DNA of 64,000 bases from Serratia quinivorans (GTDB lineage: Bacteria; Pseudomonadota; Gammaproteobacteria; Enterobacterales; Enterobacteriaceae): the NCBI RefSeq assembly GCF_946227985.1, contig NZ_CAMKGL010000006.1, forward strand, positions 124,001 through 188,000. The letters run 5' to 3'. Below, piece by piece: positions 45,323-54,426 of this stretch; the stretch's first letter is position 1, and each line of letters starts with the position of its first letter. The position numbers were made by a program, and so were the translations under genes. The notes below the pieces were generated by a model. It was not told the origin of the DNA, did not search any database, and worked only from the letters and a program-made list of their open reading frames with translations.

Positions 45323-46752
45323 GCGTCGTCCTCCAATACCCAGGTATCCTTGGTTCCCCCGCCTTGCGACGAGTTGACCACCAGCGAGCCTTGCGCCAGC
45401 GCTACGCGCGTCAGGCCGCCCGGCACCAGGCGGATTTCCGCGCCGCTAAGGGCAAACGGCCGCAGATCGATATGCCGTGGTGCCAGGCCGTCGTTGACGA
45501 AGGTCGGGCAGGTCGACAATGCCAGCGTGTTTTGCGCAATGTAGTTATGGGGCTTGGCCAGCAGTAGGGCACGGAAGTGGGCGATTTCGTCTTTGGTCGC
45601 CGCTGGGCCGATCAGCATGCCGTAGCCGCCGGCACCGTGAACCTCTTTTACTACCATCTGTTCCAGGTTGGCCAGCACGTACGACAGCTCATTTTTGTGA
45701 CGGCATTGCCAGGTCGGCACGTTATTGAGGATCGGCTCTTCCTGCAGATAGAAGCGCACCATCTCAGGTACGTACGGATATATCGACTTGTCGTCGGCCA
45801 CGCCGGTGCCAATGGCGTTGGCCAGCACCACGTTACCGGTGCGATATACCGACAGCAGCCCCGGCACGCCGAGCATTGAGTCCGGGCGGAACGCCAGCGG
45901 ATCGAGAAAGGCGTCGTCGACCCGCCGATAGATCACGTCCACCTTGCAGGGCCCGGCGGTGGTGCGCATAAACACCGCGCCGTCCTTGACGAACAGGTCG
46001 GCGCTTTCCACCAGCTCAACCCCCATCTGCTGCGCCAGGAAACTGTGCTCGAAATAAGCGCTGTTAAAGCGGCCAGGTGTCAGCACCACCACGGTCGGAT
46101 CGTTAATCGGCGAGCTTTCACGCAGGGTTTGCAGCAGGTGCGACGGGTAGCGTTCCACCGGCGCAATACGCTGTTGGGCGAACAGTTCCGGGTACAGGCG
46201 CATCATCATCTTGCGGTTTTCCAGCATGTAGGACACGCCGGACGGGGTGCGAAGGTTGTCTTCCAGTACGTAATACTGGCCGTCGCCGCCGCGCACCATA
46301 TCCACGCCGACAATGTGCGCGTAAATATTGCGGTGCAAATCGACCCCTTGCATGCAGGGTTGATATTGATCGTTGGCCAGCACCTGTTCCGCCGGAATGA
46401 TCCCGGCTTTCAGAATATGTTGTTGATGGTAAATATCGTGCAGAAAGGCGTTCAGCGCCTGGACGCGCTGGCGGATGCCGCGATCGAGCATCGCCCATTC
46501 GCCGGCGGGAATGATGCGCGGAACGCTGTCGAACGGGATTAGCCTTTCGGCACCATCATCCTCACCATAAACGTTAAAGGTAATTCCCACCCGATGAAAC
46601 AGCAGTGCAGCCTCTTCCCTTTTACGCTGAATGGCCTTGTGATCGGCCTGTTGCAGCCAATGCCAGTAAGCTTCGTAATGACCTCGGTGTTTACCCTCAG
46701 CCAGAAGCATTTCATCAAAAAACGGTGAAGCGGACAGATCGATATTTAGCAT
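45316..46752 (-). CDS. Circularly permuted type 2 ATP-grasp protein
   Basis: 478 residues from MLNIDLSASPFFDEMLLAEG; an open frame 41 codons longer exists but lacks support. Conserved blocks include GITFNVYGEDDGAERLIPFD, GVDMVRGGDGQYYVLEDNLR TPSGVSY, NPxG-like NAIGTGVADDKSIYPYVPEM and KEVHGAGGYGMLIGP. It is predicted to ligate amino acids or peptides to a carboxylate using ATP. First gene of the four-gene operon ending in anbu. The 281 bases upstream to the next gene are AT-rich and hold the promoters. Confidence 0.92.
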   Translation of the reverse strand: MLNIDLSASPFFDEMLLAEGKHRGHYEAYWHWLQQADHKAIQRKREEAALLFHRVGITFNVYGEDDGAERLIPFDSVPRIIPAGEWAMLDRGIRQRVQALNAFLHDIYHQQHILKAGIIPAEQVLANDQYQPCMQGVDLHRNIYAHIVGVDMVRGGDGQYYVLEDNLRTPSGVSYMLENRKMMMRLYPELFAQQRIAPVERYPSHLLQTLRESSPINDPTVVVLTPGRFNSAYFEHSFLAQQMGVELVESADLFVKDGAVFMRTTAGPCKVDVIYRRVDDAFLDPLAFRPDSMLGVPGLLSVYRTGNVVLANAIGTGVADDKSIYPYVPEMVRFYLQEEPILNNVPTWQCRHKNELSYVLANLEQMVVKEVHGAGGYGMLIGPAATKDEIAHFRALLLAKPHNYIAQNTLALSTCPTFVNDGLAPRHIDLRPFALSGAEIRLVPGGLTRVALAQGSLVVNSSQGGGTKDTWVLEDDAC

Positions 46753-47033
46753 CGTCACCTCGTCGACATTGCAGGCTGTAGACGGATCCAGCATAAAATG
46801 TGCCAAGGTGATAAAGGGGCGAAAATGGCGCGAAAACGCCAGGTCGTGGCAGGAAACGGCCCGCTTTGGGTGCAACCCAACCGGGCGCCGCCTTAAAATG
46901 GAGCAAAACTGCGGTGCGTGCCTCAGACTCTAAACCCAGCAGTGGATGTCTCGAAGACAGAATGAAAAGTGCGTTATAAAATTGAAGTCGTATTTCTAAC
47001 GTCTTAATTTATAAAGCATTCAAGGGACTGATA

Positions 47034-47672
47034 ATGCCGCATGATTTTAATGTTCAGGAGCTGGGACAAAGGGTATTAGCTACAACCAATGAAATCTTTG
47101 CTGCCGGTGAACATAACATTCGGGTGCAAATGTTAACCGCCGAGGATTTGGAATGGTGCATAGTGCAGACGCGTCGGCTGCCTGAAAATCAGCGTATCCC
47201 TTGGGAGTTGAGTGGTGCCGCGCTGAATAACCCAGATGCTTTCAAATTTAGCTTTAAGATTTTGGATGCGAATCAAAGGCCGGCTGGTGCCTGTATATGT
47301 CAGTTTTGCCCCGCGACAGGCAATATGCCTGCGGTGCTCAATGTTGAAATGCTGCAAAATTTCCACATCCAAGACTCGCGTCTTGATGGCAATACCTTTC
47401 GCTTTGCTCTCTATGCAGCCGTGTTGTTCATGGTCGAAACCCAATGCGTAGGCTTGCGGCTAATATCACCGATCAATGCGAGAGTCGCTGATTACTACAT
47501 CAATGAACATCACTTTATTGATATCACCTCAGGTGATAATGGCATTCTCTATCGTGATGCACAGGCTTTATTCCAATGGTTTATCGAAGACTCAATCCGT
47601 CCAGAGTCATCGGCCTCGGTTGATGCTGAACAATATTTGAGCGACAATGATGACCTGCTGACGGGATTATAG
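47034..47672 (+). CDS. Unrecognised protein with GNAT-like features
   Basis: 212 residues. The central and C-terminal pattern (FSFKILDANQRPAGACICQF; LISPINARVADYYINEHHFI) recalls GNAT acetyltransferases, where a final A-x-YY-x3-F helix-strand closes the fold, but the acetyl-CoA loop is not clear. The acidic tail SASVDAEQYLSDNDD is likely disordered. Nine bases separate it from the next gene, so the two form a unit. Codon use is more AT-rich than in the neighbouring clusters, suggesting acquisition. Function unknown. Confidence 0.55.
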   Translation: MPHDFNVQELGQRVLATTNEIFAAGEHNIRVQMLTAEDLEWCIVQTRRLPENQRIPWELSGAALNNPDAFKFSFKILDANQRPAGACICQFCPATGNMPAVLNVEMLQNFHIQDSRLDGNTFRFALYAAVLFMVETQCVGLRLISPINARVADYYINEHHFIDITSGDNGILYRDAQALFQWFIEDSIRPESSASVDAEQYLSDNDDLLTGL

Positions 47673-47680
47673 GGGGTGAT

Positions 47681-47947
47681 ATGGTCATTAAAACTACAGG
47701 TCGGATTGTAGCGGAAACTGCTTCCTATGAGCTGGAAGTGTACAAGGCCGAAGGGGAAGGGCTGACAGTTGTAAAAACCTATACTTCTGAAGAGATTAAC
47801 AACCTGACGCCCCGAGGGATGCCGATTAGCGCTTCACGTGAAGAAGTGTTAGCCGTGTTGAAACAGGCCGCAAAGCGCATTAAACCTCAAACTGCTCCGA
47901 TCATGGAAGCCGCCGGCGGTGTCCGTCGAAACCGAACCCATAAGTAA
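47681..47947 (+). CDS. Unrecognised small basic protein paired with the GNAT-like gene
   Basis: 88 residues with a strong GGGGGTGAT site. N-terminal half beta-rich (GRIVAETASYELEVYKAEGE), C-terminal third basic (VLKQAAKRIKPQ and VRRNRTHK). No known motif. Size and coupling to the gene before it would suit a toxin-antitoxin or modifier-substrate pair, but nothing in the sequence proves either. Confidence 0.5.
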   Translation: MVIKTTGRIVAETASYELEVYKAEGEGLTVVKTYTSEEINNLTPRGMPISASREEVLAVLKQAAKRIKPQTAPIMEAAGGVRRNRTHK

Positions 47948-47952
47948 TCAGC

Positions 47953-47974
47953 AATGGCCGCAATAGCGGCCATT
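47953..47974. terminator. Bidirectional hairpin between the unknown pair and the NRPS gene
   Basis: AATGGCCGC-AATA-GCGGCCATT, a perfect nine-base-pair stem with a four-base loop, just after the 88-residue gene and before the convergent NRPS 3' end. T-runs are weak. Confidence 0.7.
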
Positions 47975-48024
47975 GGATTATTCAGTTCAATAATCACCTT
48001 TCACATTTCCGGGCGCCCTGGTCT

Positions 48025-51006
48025 TTATACCTGCAATGACGGCTGTGGCGCGCCGATGGACTGCTGCAGATAATTCAGTAGCACTTGCCGGGTAAAGCGC
48101 GGTTCTTCGATCCCGCTGTGCTGCAGGAAATGCTGCAGGTTGCTGCAATCCCACTGGTAGGTATTTTGGTAGAGCTGCACCGTCGATTGCCCATTCACCA
48201 TATTGTCCCTGAACAGGCTGAGCAACGGGTAGAGCGGTGCATCGGCGTTGTGTTCCCACTGTGCCCGCCATTGCTCGAAGGGCAGCGGGTGGAAGTGATA
48301 GCCAAACTCACGCTCCAACAGGCCGAAGAAGTCTTGCAGCGTCAGGTTGTTGCGGTGCTGGTGGATCAGGTTGAATTTCTTCCCCAGAGCCTGCGGATTA
48401 CGGGTGATATGTGCAATGGCCTGGGTCATATAGTCCACCGTTGTCAGGCCCTCGCGCAAATCCTGCAGCGCAGGCCGCGTGCCACTGGCAATACAGGTTT
48501 TCACCAGTCGCCCCCACCATTGATAGCTGGCGCTGACGCCGGTTCGGCTATGGCAGGTGGCGTACCCCAGACGGAAGGTCATCAGCGGCAAGCCTTGCGA
48601 TGCCGCCAGATCGGCAATTTTTTCCATTACCCATTTGCTGCGGACGTAGCCAATATCGCTGATCACCGCCGGCAGGTTTTGATCGATGTCGTCACTTTCC
48701 AGCATCACCCGTTTGCCGGTGTGCAGATGCCCCCAGCTATAGACCGAAATCGTCGACATCAACATCAGGGGTTTGGTGCGCTGGTGCGCGGCAAAGCGAA
48801 TCATTTCGCGCAGGCCCTGCACATTGTCGCGTTTCATATATGAATAGGGTTGGATAAAGTTCACCGCGCTCGCCGAATGATAAATGATATCGACCCGCTG
48901 GCTGAGTTCACGGTAGTGTTCAGGTGACAGGGCGAAATCATGCTCGGCCACGTCGCCGGGGATCAGATGGATGCGTGCGTACTGCTCGGCGGATAAAGTA
49001 ATCTGATAGCGAGTCAGGATCTCGTCGAGTCGTTGTTGCGGGGATATCCGGCTGCGCTCCCGCACCAGGCAATACAACTCGGCACAGGTGGTACTCAGCA
49101 GCTCTGCCAGCAGATGCGCACCGATAAACCCGGTGGCACCGGTGAGAAAAATGGCCCTGGGCGAGCTTATCTGCCGTGTATCGTATTGTGGATTGATGGT
49201 GATGTCTGCGGGCAACCAGACGTCGTCCTGCAGAGCACGCACCGGTTCGCTGTCCACCGTCGGCAGCGCATGGCCGCTGCGTTCATCCAGCGCCTGCGCC
49301 AGACGATTTATCGTCGGGTATTCATAAATATCGCGGACATAAACCTTCCCTCCAATTTGCTGGGCGATGGCCGTCGCCAGCTTTGCCGCCAGCAGTGAAT
49401 GGCCACCGATGTCGAAAAAGTTGTCTTCGGCGCGGATATGCTCCGTTCCCAACAGCCGGCACCAAATAGCGGCAAGGGCCTGCCGGCTGCCGGTCAGCGT
49501 TTCTGCTGCCGGAGGTTGAAGCGTGCGGGAAAGGGCCAGCAGCGCAGCCTTATCAGTTTTGCCGTTGGCATTGATCGGCAGACGATCCAGCAGCCGGTAC
49601 TCGGCGGGCAGGAAGTAAGATGGCAATGTGGCTTTCAGATGTTGCTTCAAGCGTTCGATCACCCCAGCGTCGTTCTGGTCGGCCACCAGAAAGGCCACAA
49701 TCTGTTTGTTGGCGGGATCCTGCGGCTGGGTAACGGCCGCAACGGCGGCCTTCACGCCTGTCACCTGTGCCATGACGCTTTCTATCTCGCCCAGCTCCAC
49801 GCGGTTACCACGGATCTTGATCTGGTCGTCGATACGGCCGAGGAACTGGATCCGATGATCCGGCAGCCAGCGTGCCCGATCGCCGCTGCGGTAGAGCCGT
49901 TTGCCGGCAAAATGCGCGGGGGTAATAAATTTTTCGGCGGTGAGCTGCGTATCATTCAGGTAGCCGCGTGCCAGGCAGTTGCCGCTGATGTAAAGCTCGC
50001 CGGGTTGCTGCCCGCTGACGGGTTGCAGATTATCATCGAGAATGAATATCTCGGTATCTGCCACCGGCCGACCGATAGTGGCAGGGGCGTGTTGTGTGGC
50101 GCAACTGACCAAATTCCAGGTGGCGAAGATGGTTGCTTCTGTCGGGCCGTAGTAATCCACCAACGGGTAGCTCACCCCGCTGAGATCGACCGGGTTGAGC
50201 TTTTCCCCTGCGGTAAACAGGTAGCGCAACGCCAGATTTTCCGGCTGTGGCGCACTGACAATTTCAGCCACCAACACTGTGGGCACAAAAGCATGGGTGA
50301 TGTGATGGTGCGCGAAGAAGTCGAGCAGGGCAGAAGGCTGCAAGCGGGTCTCTTCCTCGGGCAAATACAACGTACCGCCGCTGGTCAATGCCGCCCAAAT
50401 TTCCCACTGCGCCACGTCAAAACCAATACCGGCTATCAGCGTTGAACGGCTTGCGCGATTCATGGCGAACTTTTGGTTATGCCAGAGGACAATATTCAGC
50501 AGTGAATGATGGGCAATCATGACCCCTTTGGGATTGCCGGTGGTGCCGGAGGTGAAAATAATATAGGCAGTTGTATTACCCTGCGGTTTTATTAATTCAA
50601 AGGGTAACGGTTCACTCGAGGTAATATTATCAATCGCAAAGACTTTTACGTCAGGGGACCTAATTTCGAGATCGATTGATAAGTTGCTTAATATTATTGT
50701 GTTAGCTGCACTTTGTCTGAGGATATCCTGAATTCTTTTTTCAGGATATCGGGCATCAATGGGAATATAACGGGCTCCGGCTTTCAGGATTGCCAGTATA
50801 CCGATCGGGAATTCTGCGGTACGTAATGCGATGAGCGGCACGCAGTCACCGGGGCGGACGCCTTGCTGTTGCAGGTATCCGCACAGCTGGTCACTGGCAT
50901 CATCCAACTGCCGGTAAGTGAGGCGCTTATTGTGACTGACGATCGCCAGTGCTTCGGGGGAATAGGTCACCTGTTGGATAAAATAATCCAATACGCTTTG
51001 AGCCAT
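48025..51006 (-). CDS. Single-module NRPS: adenylation, carrier and thioester-reductase domains
   Basis: 993 residues. Adenylation domain at 1-490: A3 FTSGTTGNPKG at 151-161, A5 DYYGPTEATIF at 284-294, A10 lysine in NGKTDK at 481-486. Carrier domain with phosphopantetheine Ser537 in DNFFDIGGHSLLA. Reductase domain from about 615: Rossmann motif GATGFIG at 623-629 and YVRSKW, the Y-x3-K catalytic pair. There is no condensation domain, so it would activate one amino or aryl acid and release it as an aldehyde or alcohol. Hand alignment to GrsA gives specificity residues D-V-W-F-F-A-Y-I-F-K, which I cannot assign. AGGAG lies nine bases before the ATG. No other biosynthetic gene or phosphopantetheinyl transferase is adjacent. 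Confidence 0.92.
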   Translation of the reverse strand: MAQSVLDYFIQQVTYSPEALAIVSHNKRLTYRQLDDASDQLCGYLQQQGVRPGDCVPLIALRTAEFPIGILAILKAGARYIPIDARYPEKRIQDILRQSAANTIILSNLSIDLEIRSPDVKVFAIDNITSSEPLPFELIKPQGNTTAYIIFTSGTTGNPKGVMIAHHSLLNIVLWHNQKFAMNRASRSTLIAGIGFDVAQWEIWAALTSGGTLYLPEEETRLQPSALLDFFAHHHITHAFVPTVLVAEIVSAPQPENLALRYLFTAGEKLNPVDLSGVSYPLVDYYGPTEATIFATWNLVSCATQHAPATIGRPVADTEIFILDDNLQPVSGQQPGELYISGNCLARGYLNDTQLTAEKFITPAHFAGKRLYRSGDRARWLPDHRIQFLGRIDDQIKIRGNRVELGEIESVMAQVTGVKAAVAAVTQPQDPANKQIVAFLVADQNDAGVIERLKQHLKATLPSYFLPAEYRLLDRLPINANGKTDKAALLALSRTLQPPAAETLTGSRQALAAIWCRLLGTEHIRAEDNFFDIGGHSLLAAKLATAIAQQIGGKVYVRDIYEYPTINRLAQALDERSGHALPTVDSEPVRALQDDVWLPADITINPQYDTRQISSPRAIFLTGATGFIGAHLLAELLSTTCAELYCLVRERSRISPQQRLDEILTRYQITLSAEQYARIHLIPGDVAEHDFALSPEHYRELSQRVDIIYHSASAVNFIQPYSYMKRDNVQGLREMIRFAAHQRTKPLMLMSTISVYSWGHLHTGKRVMLESDDIDQNLPAVISDIGYVRSKWVMEKIADLAASQGLPLMTFRLGYATCHSRTGVSASYQWWGRLVKTCIASGTRPALQDLREGLTTVDYMTQAIAHITRNPQALGKKFNLIHQHRNNLTLQDFFGLLEREFGYHFHPLPFEQWRAQWEHNADAPLYPLLSLFRDNMVNGQSTVQLYQNTYQWDCSNLQHFLQHSGIEEPRFTRQVLLNYLQQSIGAPQPSLQV

Positions 51007-51174
51007 GGGGTTATTCTCCTGAGATTATTAGTCTGATTAACAAACTGCAAAGAGTCATGTCCCGGCCGGGTGAAAAATAATTATAGATGCATTTTTATTG
51101 TGGAAATGTAAATATGTTGAAAGTGAGGTTATCTTTATAAAATAACTGGAATAATATTTTTTCCTAAAATAAAA

Positions 51175-51197
51175 ACGGCCAGCCGATGGCTGACCGT
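51175..51197 (-). terminator. Intrinsic terminator of ridA
   Basis: On the minus strand ACGGTCAGCC-ATC-GGCTGGCCGT followed by TTTTATTTT: a ten-position stem with one G-T type mismatch and a T-tract, 24 bases after the ridA stop. The adjoining 51007-51170 is AT-rich and should hold the NRPS promoter. Confidence 0.85.
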
Positions 51198-51220
51198 TGG
51201 GCGCTTGCGCGGTCGTGGAA

Positions 51221-51607
51221 TTAACGACGAACGGCGATGGCTTCGATTTCGATTTTCACGTCTTTTGGCAGACGGGCCACTTCGACGCAAGAACGGGCCG
51301 GGAACGGTGCGTTGTGCTCGGTGAAGAAGCTTTCGTAAGCGGCGTTAACGGTGGCAAAATCGTTCAGGTCTTTGACGAAGACCGTGGTTTTCACGATGTC
51401 GGCGACTTTCAGGCCGGCAGCTTCAACGATCGCTTTAACGTTTTCCAGTGACTGGCGTGCCTGAGCGGCCACGTCGTCGGCAACGGCGCCGGTTTTAGGA
51501 TCGACCGGGATCTGGCCGGAAGTGATGATCATGCTGCCCAGATCAACGCCCTGCACGTAAGGACCAATGGCTGCCGGGGCGAGTTCAGTGCTGATGTTAC
51601 GTGACAT
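51221..51607 (-). CDS. ridA: Reactive imine/enamine deaminase RidA
   Basis: 128 residues, YjgF/YER057c/UK114 family. It hydrolyses reactive 2-aminoacrylate-type enamines released by PLP enzymes. Catalytic Arg in FPARSCVEVARLPKDVKIEI and the substrate region GPYVQGVDLGSMIITSGQIP are intact. The position just downstream of pyrBI equals that in E. coli (pyrL-pyrB-pyrI-ridA). A second RidA-like protein is encoded at 60115. Confidence 0.95.
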   Translation of the reverse strand: MSRNISTELAPAAIGPYVQGVDLGSMIITSGQIPVDPKTGAVADDVAAQARQSLENVKAIVEAAGLKVADIVKTTVFVKDLNDFATVNAAYESFFTEHNAPFPARSCVEVARLPKDVKIEIEAIAVRR

Positions 51608-51661
51608 TTTTTCTCCTGCTAATCGAGGGTTGTTCTATCCAGAAACCCCATTATAGGGCGT

Positions 51662-51693
51662 CGCCGGGAGAATAACAGCGCCGTCTCCCGGCG
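51662..51693 (-). terminator. Hairpin between pyrI and ridA
   Basis: CGCCGGGAG and CTCCCGGCG form a nine-base-pair stem with a 14-base loop, 13 bases after pyrI. It lacks a strong T-run; probably it attenuates transcription into ridA or stabilises the pyrBI mRNA. Confidence 0.55.
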
Positions 51694-51705
51694 AAAACAG
51701 CAGAT

Positions 51706-52170
51706 TCAGTCCGCCTGCAACACCACCTGATGTTCGAACTCTTTCTCGCAGTAGCGGCACTTCAGATGTACGTCGCCGTCGCGGGATTTCACGCTAAAGC
51801 TGGAGGACACCGGCTCACTGCGGCTGATGCAGTTGCTGTTCGGGCAGGTCAGCACGCCGTCGATATGGTCCGGCAGGCTGAGGGTCAGTTTGCGCACCAC
51901 TTCGTAATTGTCGATGCGGTTAACCGTGGCTTTAGGTGCATACATCGCCAGCTGGTTGGCCTGCTGTTCGGTCAGGAAGGTGTTCTCGATTTTGATCAGG
52001 TCTTTGCGGCCCAGCTCGCCTGAAGGCAGGTTCAGGCCGATGGTGATGCGCTGGTCGGTGGCGGTCAGCTTGAACAGCGTCAGCAGCTTAAAGCCTATCT
52101 GCGCCGGAATATGGTCAATCACCGTACCGCACTTGATCGCTTCAACCTGCAGTTTGTTATCGTGAGTCAT
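51706..52170 (-). CDS. pyrI: Aspartate carbamoyltransferase regulatory chain PyrI
   Basis: 154 residues. Binds CTP/ATP in its N-terminal domain ([20 protein letters not shown]) and links catalytic trimers through a C-terminal zinc domain with ligands in CPNSNC and CRYC. Together with PyrB it forms the c6r6 enzyme controlled by end products. Twelve bases follow pyrB. Confidence 0.96.
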   Translation of the reverse strand: MTHDNKLQVEAIKCGTVIDHIPAQIGFKLLTLFKLTATDQRITIGLNLPSGELGRKDLIKIENTFLTEQQANQLAMYAPKATVNRIDNYEVVRKLTLSLPDHIDGVLTCPNSNCISRSEPVSSSFSVKSRDGDVHLKCRYCEKEFEHQVVLQAD

Positions 52171-52182
52171 GACGGTTCCCCC

Positions 52183-53118
52183 TTAAAGAGCCAAATCTGC
52201 GTTTAATACCAGCGCCAACAGCGCCTGACGGGCGAAAATGCCGTTGCCCGCCTGCTGGAAATAGTAGGCGTACGGCGTTTTATCCACGTCGGTGGTGATC
52301 TCATCAATGCGCGGCAGCGGGTGCAGCACCTTGAGGTTGTCACGAGCCCCGGCCAGATCCGCCGCGCGCAGCACGAACTGCGCTTTCACGTTGGCGTATT
52401 CGGAAGGGTCCAGGCGTTCTTTCTGCACCCGGGTCATGTAGAGAATATCAAGCTCCGGCACCACTTCTTCAATGCTGCTGTGCAGGCTGTATTGAATGCC
52501 TTTCTCTTCCAGCATCTGCAGGATGTAGGCTGGCATTGCCAGCGCGTCCGGGGCGATGAAGAAGAAGCGGTTGCCTTCAAACTTGGCCAGCGCCTGAGCC
52601 AGCGAGTGTACGGTGCGGCCGTATTTCAGGTCGCCGACCATGGCGATATTGAGGTTGTTCAGGCGGCCCTGGGTTTCCTGAATGGTGAACAGGTCGAGCA
52701 GCGTCTGGGTCGGGTGCTGGTTGGCGCCGTCACCGGCGTTGAGCACCGGAATGCCGCCGGAGAACTCGGTTGCCAGCCGCGCCGCGCCTTCCTGCGGGTG
52801 ACGCATGACGATGGCATCGACGTAGGTACCAATCACCGAAATGGTGTCGGCCAGGGTTTCGCCTTTCTTGCCCAGCGAGGTATTGCTGCCGTCGGCGAAG
52901 CCCACTACCGAAGCACCCAGACGGTGCATCGAGGTTTCAAACGACAGGCGGGTACGGGTGGAGGCTTCAAAGAAGCAGCTGGCGATCACCTTGTGCTTTA
53001 GCAGCTCGGGTTGTGGATTGGCTTTCAGGCTGGCGGCGGTGCGCAGCACCAGCTCCAGATCCTCGCGGCTGAGATCGTTAATAGAGATGATATGTTTGTG
53101 ATACAGCGGGTTGGCCAT
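52183..53118 (-). CDS. pyrB: Aspartate carbamoyltransferase catalytic chain PyrB
   Basis: 311 residues. Catalyses carbamoyl phosphate plus aspartate to carbamoyl aspartate, the committed pyrimidine step. Carbamoyl-phosphate site [26 protein letters not shown] and the aspartate-domain loop [14 protein letters not shown] are intact. The N-terminus [20 protein letters not shown] matches the enteric enzyme. Controlled by the upstream attenuator. Confidence 0.97.
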   Translation of the reverse strand: MANPLYHKHIISINDLSREDLELVLRTAASLKANPQPELLKHKVIASCFFEASTRTRLSFETSMHRLGASVVGFADGSNTSLGKKGETLADTISVIGTYVDAIVMRHPQEGAARLATEFSGGIPVLNAGDGANQHPTQTLLDLFTIQETQGRLNNLNIAMVGDLKYGRTVHSLAQALAKFEGNRFFFIAPDALAMPAYILQMLEEKGIQYSLHSSIEEVVPELDILYMTRVQKERLDPSEYANVKAQFVLRAADLAGARDNLKVLHPLPRIDEITTDVDKTPYAYYFQQAGNGIFARQALLALVLNADLAL

Positions 53119-53164
53119 TTTTCACTCTCCTCGACTCGTGCCCGTGGCGCGGGACTTTTCAGGC

Positions 53165-53191
53165 AAAAAAAAGCCCCTCAACGAGGGGCTT
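53165..53191 (-). terminator. pyrBI attenuator
   Basis: On the minus strand AGCCCCTC-GTTG-AGGGGCT followed by eight T residues, between pyrL and pyrB. In E. coli, high UTP speeds RNA polymerase past the coupled ribosome and lets this terminator form; low UTP lets the ribosome on pyrL disrupt it. The pyrL stop lies within the 3' arm of this stem, as required. Confidence 0.93.
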
Positions 53192-53291
53192 GAAACGATC
53201 GGTTTAGCAACAGGAGAAACAACGGCAGTTGGCTGCCGATTGGCAGTCGGTTTTGTCGGTTGTGGCTAACAAAACAAACGTCGTTTTTCAT
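53178..53291 (-). CDS. pyrL: pyrBI leader peptide PyrL
   Basis: 37 codons, [20 protein letters not shown] to LNRSFQAPR, with AGGAGA seven bases before the ATG. Sequence differs from E. coli PyrL, but as there it is translated toward and into the attenuator hairpin, and several T-rich stretches on the coding strand (polymerase pause sites) precede the stem. The role rests on position rather than peptide sequence. The start is shared with a longer open frame not supported by a ribosome site. Confidence 0.85.
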   Translation of the reverse strand: MKNDVCFVSHNRQNRLPIGSQLPLFLLLLNRSFQAPR

Positions 53292-53421
53292 GCTTTCTCC
53301 TGGCAAATTGTCGCGCATTATACTCGCGCTTTTGATCACTGCAAGCGCTAAAACGCCGATTTTTGCCCTTTCGCAATCGATTGGCTGGTGGCCTTTAGAG
53401 ACAGGCCGTATCAATTGACGA

Positions 53422-54426
53422 TCACTGGGTTCGTCGTAGCAAGATAGCCAGCACGAAAATACCGCCAAGACCGGCAGTAATAATGCCGATAGGCAGTTCC
53501 TGTGGCGCGGTAATGATCCGGCTGAGCAGATCGCCGGCGCAGAGCAGTATGGCACCCAATATGCCAACCAGCGGCAGCAGACGCCGGTGACGTACGCCGG
53601 TAAAGGGGCGAGCCAGGTGGGGAACCATTAAACCGACAAACCCAATCACCCCGGTTAATGCCACCAGTAATGCGGTCGCCAGCGAACAGCACAGGAAGAC
53701 TTCGGTGCGTAAGCGGCCGGTGTTGATGCCCAGGGTGCCCGCTGTCTGTTCGCCTGCCAGCAAGCCATCCAGCGATCGCCAACGCAAGGCAATCAATACC
53801 ACCAGTATCAGTAGCGCCAGCAAGGCAAAAATCAAATTATCCCAACGTGCCAGCCCCAGCCCGCCCAGCGTCCAGAACAGCACGCTGCTGGCGGTGCGTT
53901 GATCGCCGGAAAACACCAGATAATTGGTGAAGGCCCCGAATAAAAAAGAGACCGCCAGGCCGCAGATAATCAGTTTCTCGGTGCCTTTCTGCGATTGAGT
54001 CATAAAAATAATCATCACCACCGCAGCAGAGAGTATTCCACCGACAAAGGAGGATACCGGTAATGCCCAGGCCCCGAGGCTATTACCGAGGCGGGTAATT
54101 ACCATGACCACGCCGGCGGAGGCACCTGAGGAAAGGCCGAACAGAAAAGGATCGGCCAGGTCATTGCGGGTGGTGGTTTGTAATAGCGCACCGACCAGCG
54201 CCAACCCGGCACCGGCCAGTAATCCCAACAGCATGCGGGGCAAGCGCAGATCCAGCACAATGCTTTTAATCATCGGCGGCACTTCGCCAGGGGTGAGACC
54301 CAGAGCGCTTACCACCTGAGAGAAAGAGAGCGGCACGCTGCCTTGTGCGACATTGGCGAACATCAACCCCGCCAGCAACACTGGGGCGATTGTCCATGCC
54401 AGCCTGAAACGCATTTTTTCCGACAT
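53422..54426 (-). CDS. FecCD-family ABC importer permease
   Basis: 334 residues with about ten helices. Family features: [24 protein letters not shown] near 80-105 and [21 protein letters not shown] around residue 270 (the cytoplasmic EAA-like loop). Such permeases import ferric siderophores, haem or cobalamin. Its ATG shares a base with the stop of the binding-protein gene. The substrate cannot be deduced; there is no adjacent receptor or siderophore gene. Confidence 0.9.
   Translation of the reverse strand: MSEKMRFRLAWTIAPVLLAGLMFANVAQGSVPLSFSQVVSALGLTPGEVPPMIKSIVLDLRLPRMLLGLLAGAGLALVGALLQTTTRNDLADPFLFGLSSGASAGVVMVITRLGNSLGAWALPVSSFVGGILSAAVVMIIFMTQSQKGTEKLIICGLAVSFLFGAFTNYLVFSGDQRTASSVLFWTLGGLGLARWDNLIFALLALLILVVLIALRWRSLDGLLAGEQTAGTLGINTGRLRTEVFLCCSLATALLVALTGVIGFVGLMVPHLARPFTGVRHRRLLPLVGILGAILLCAGDLLSRIITAPQELPIGIITAGLGGIFVLAILLRRTQ

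Noticed and set aside
49399-50445. 348-codon open frame opposite the NRPS
   Set aside because: Antisense shadow of the adenylation domain.
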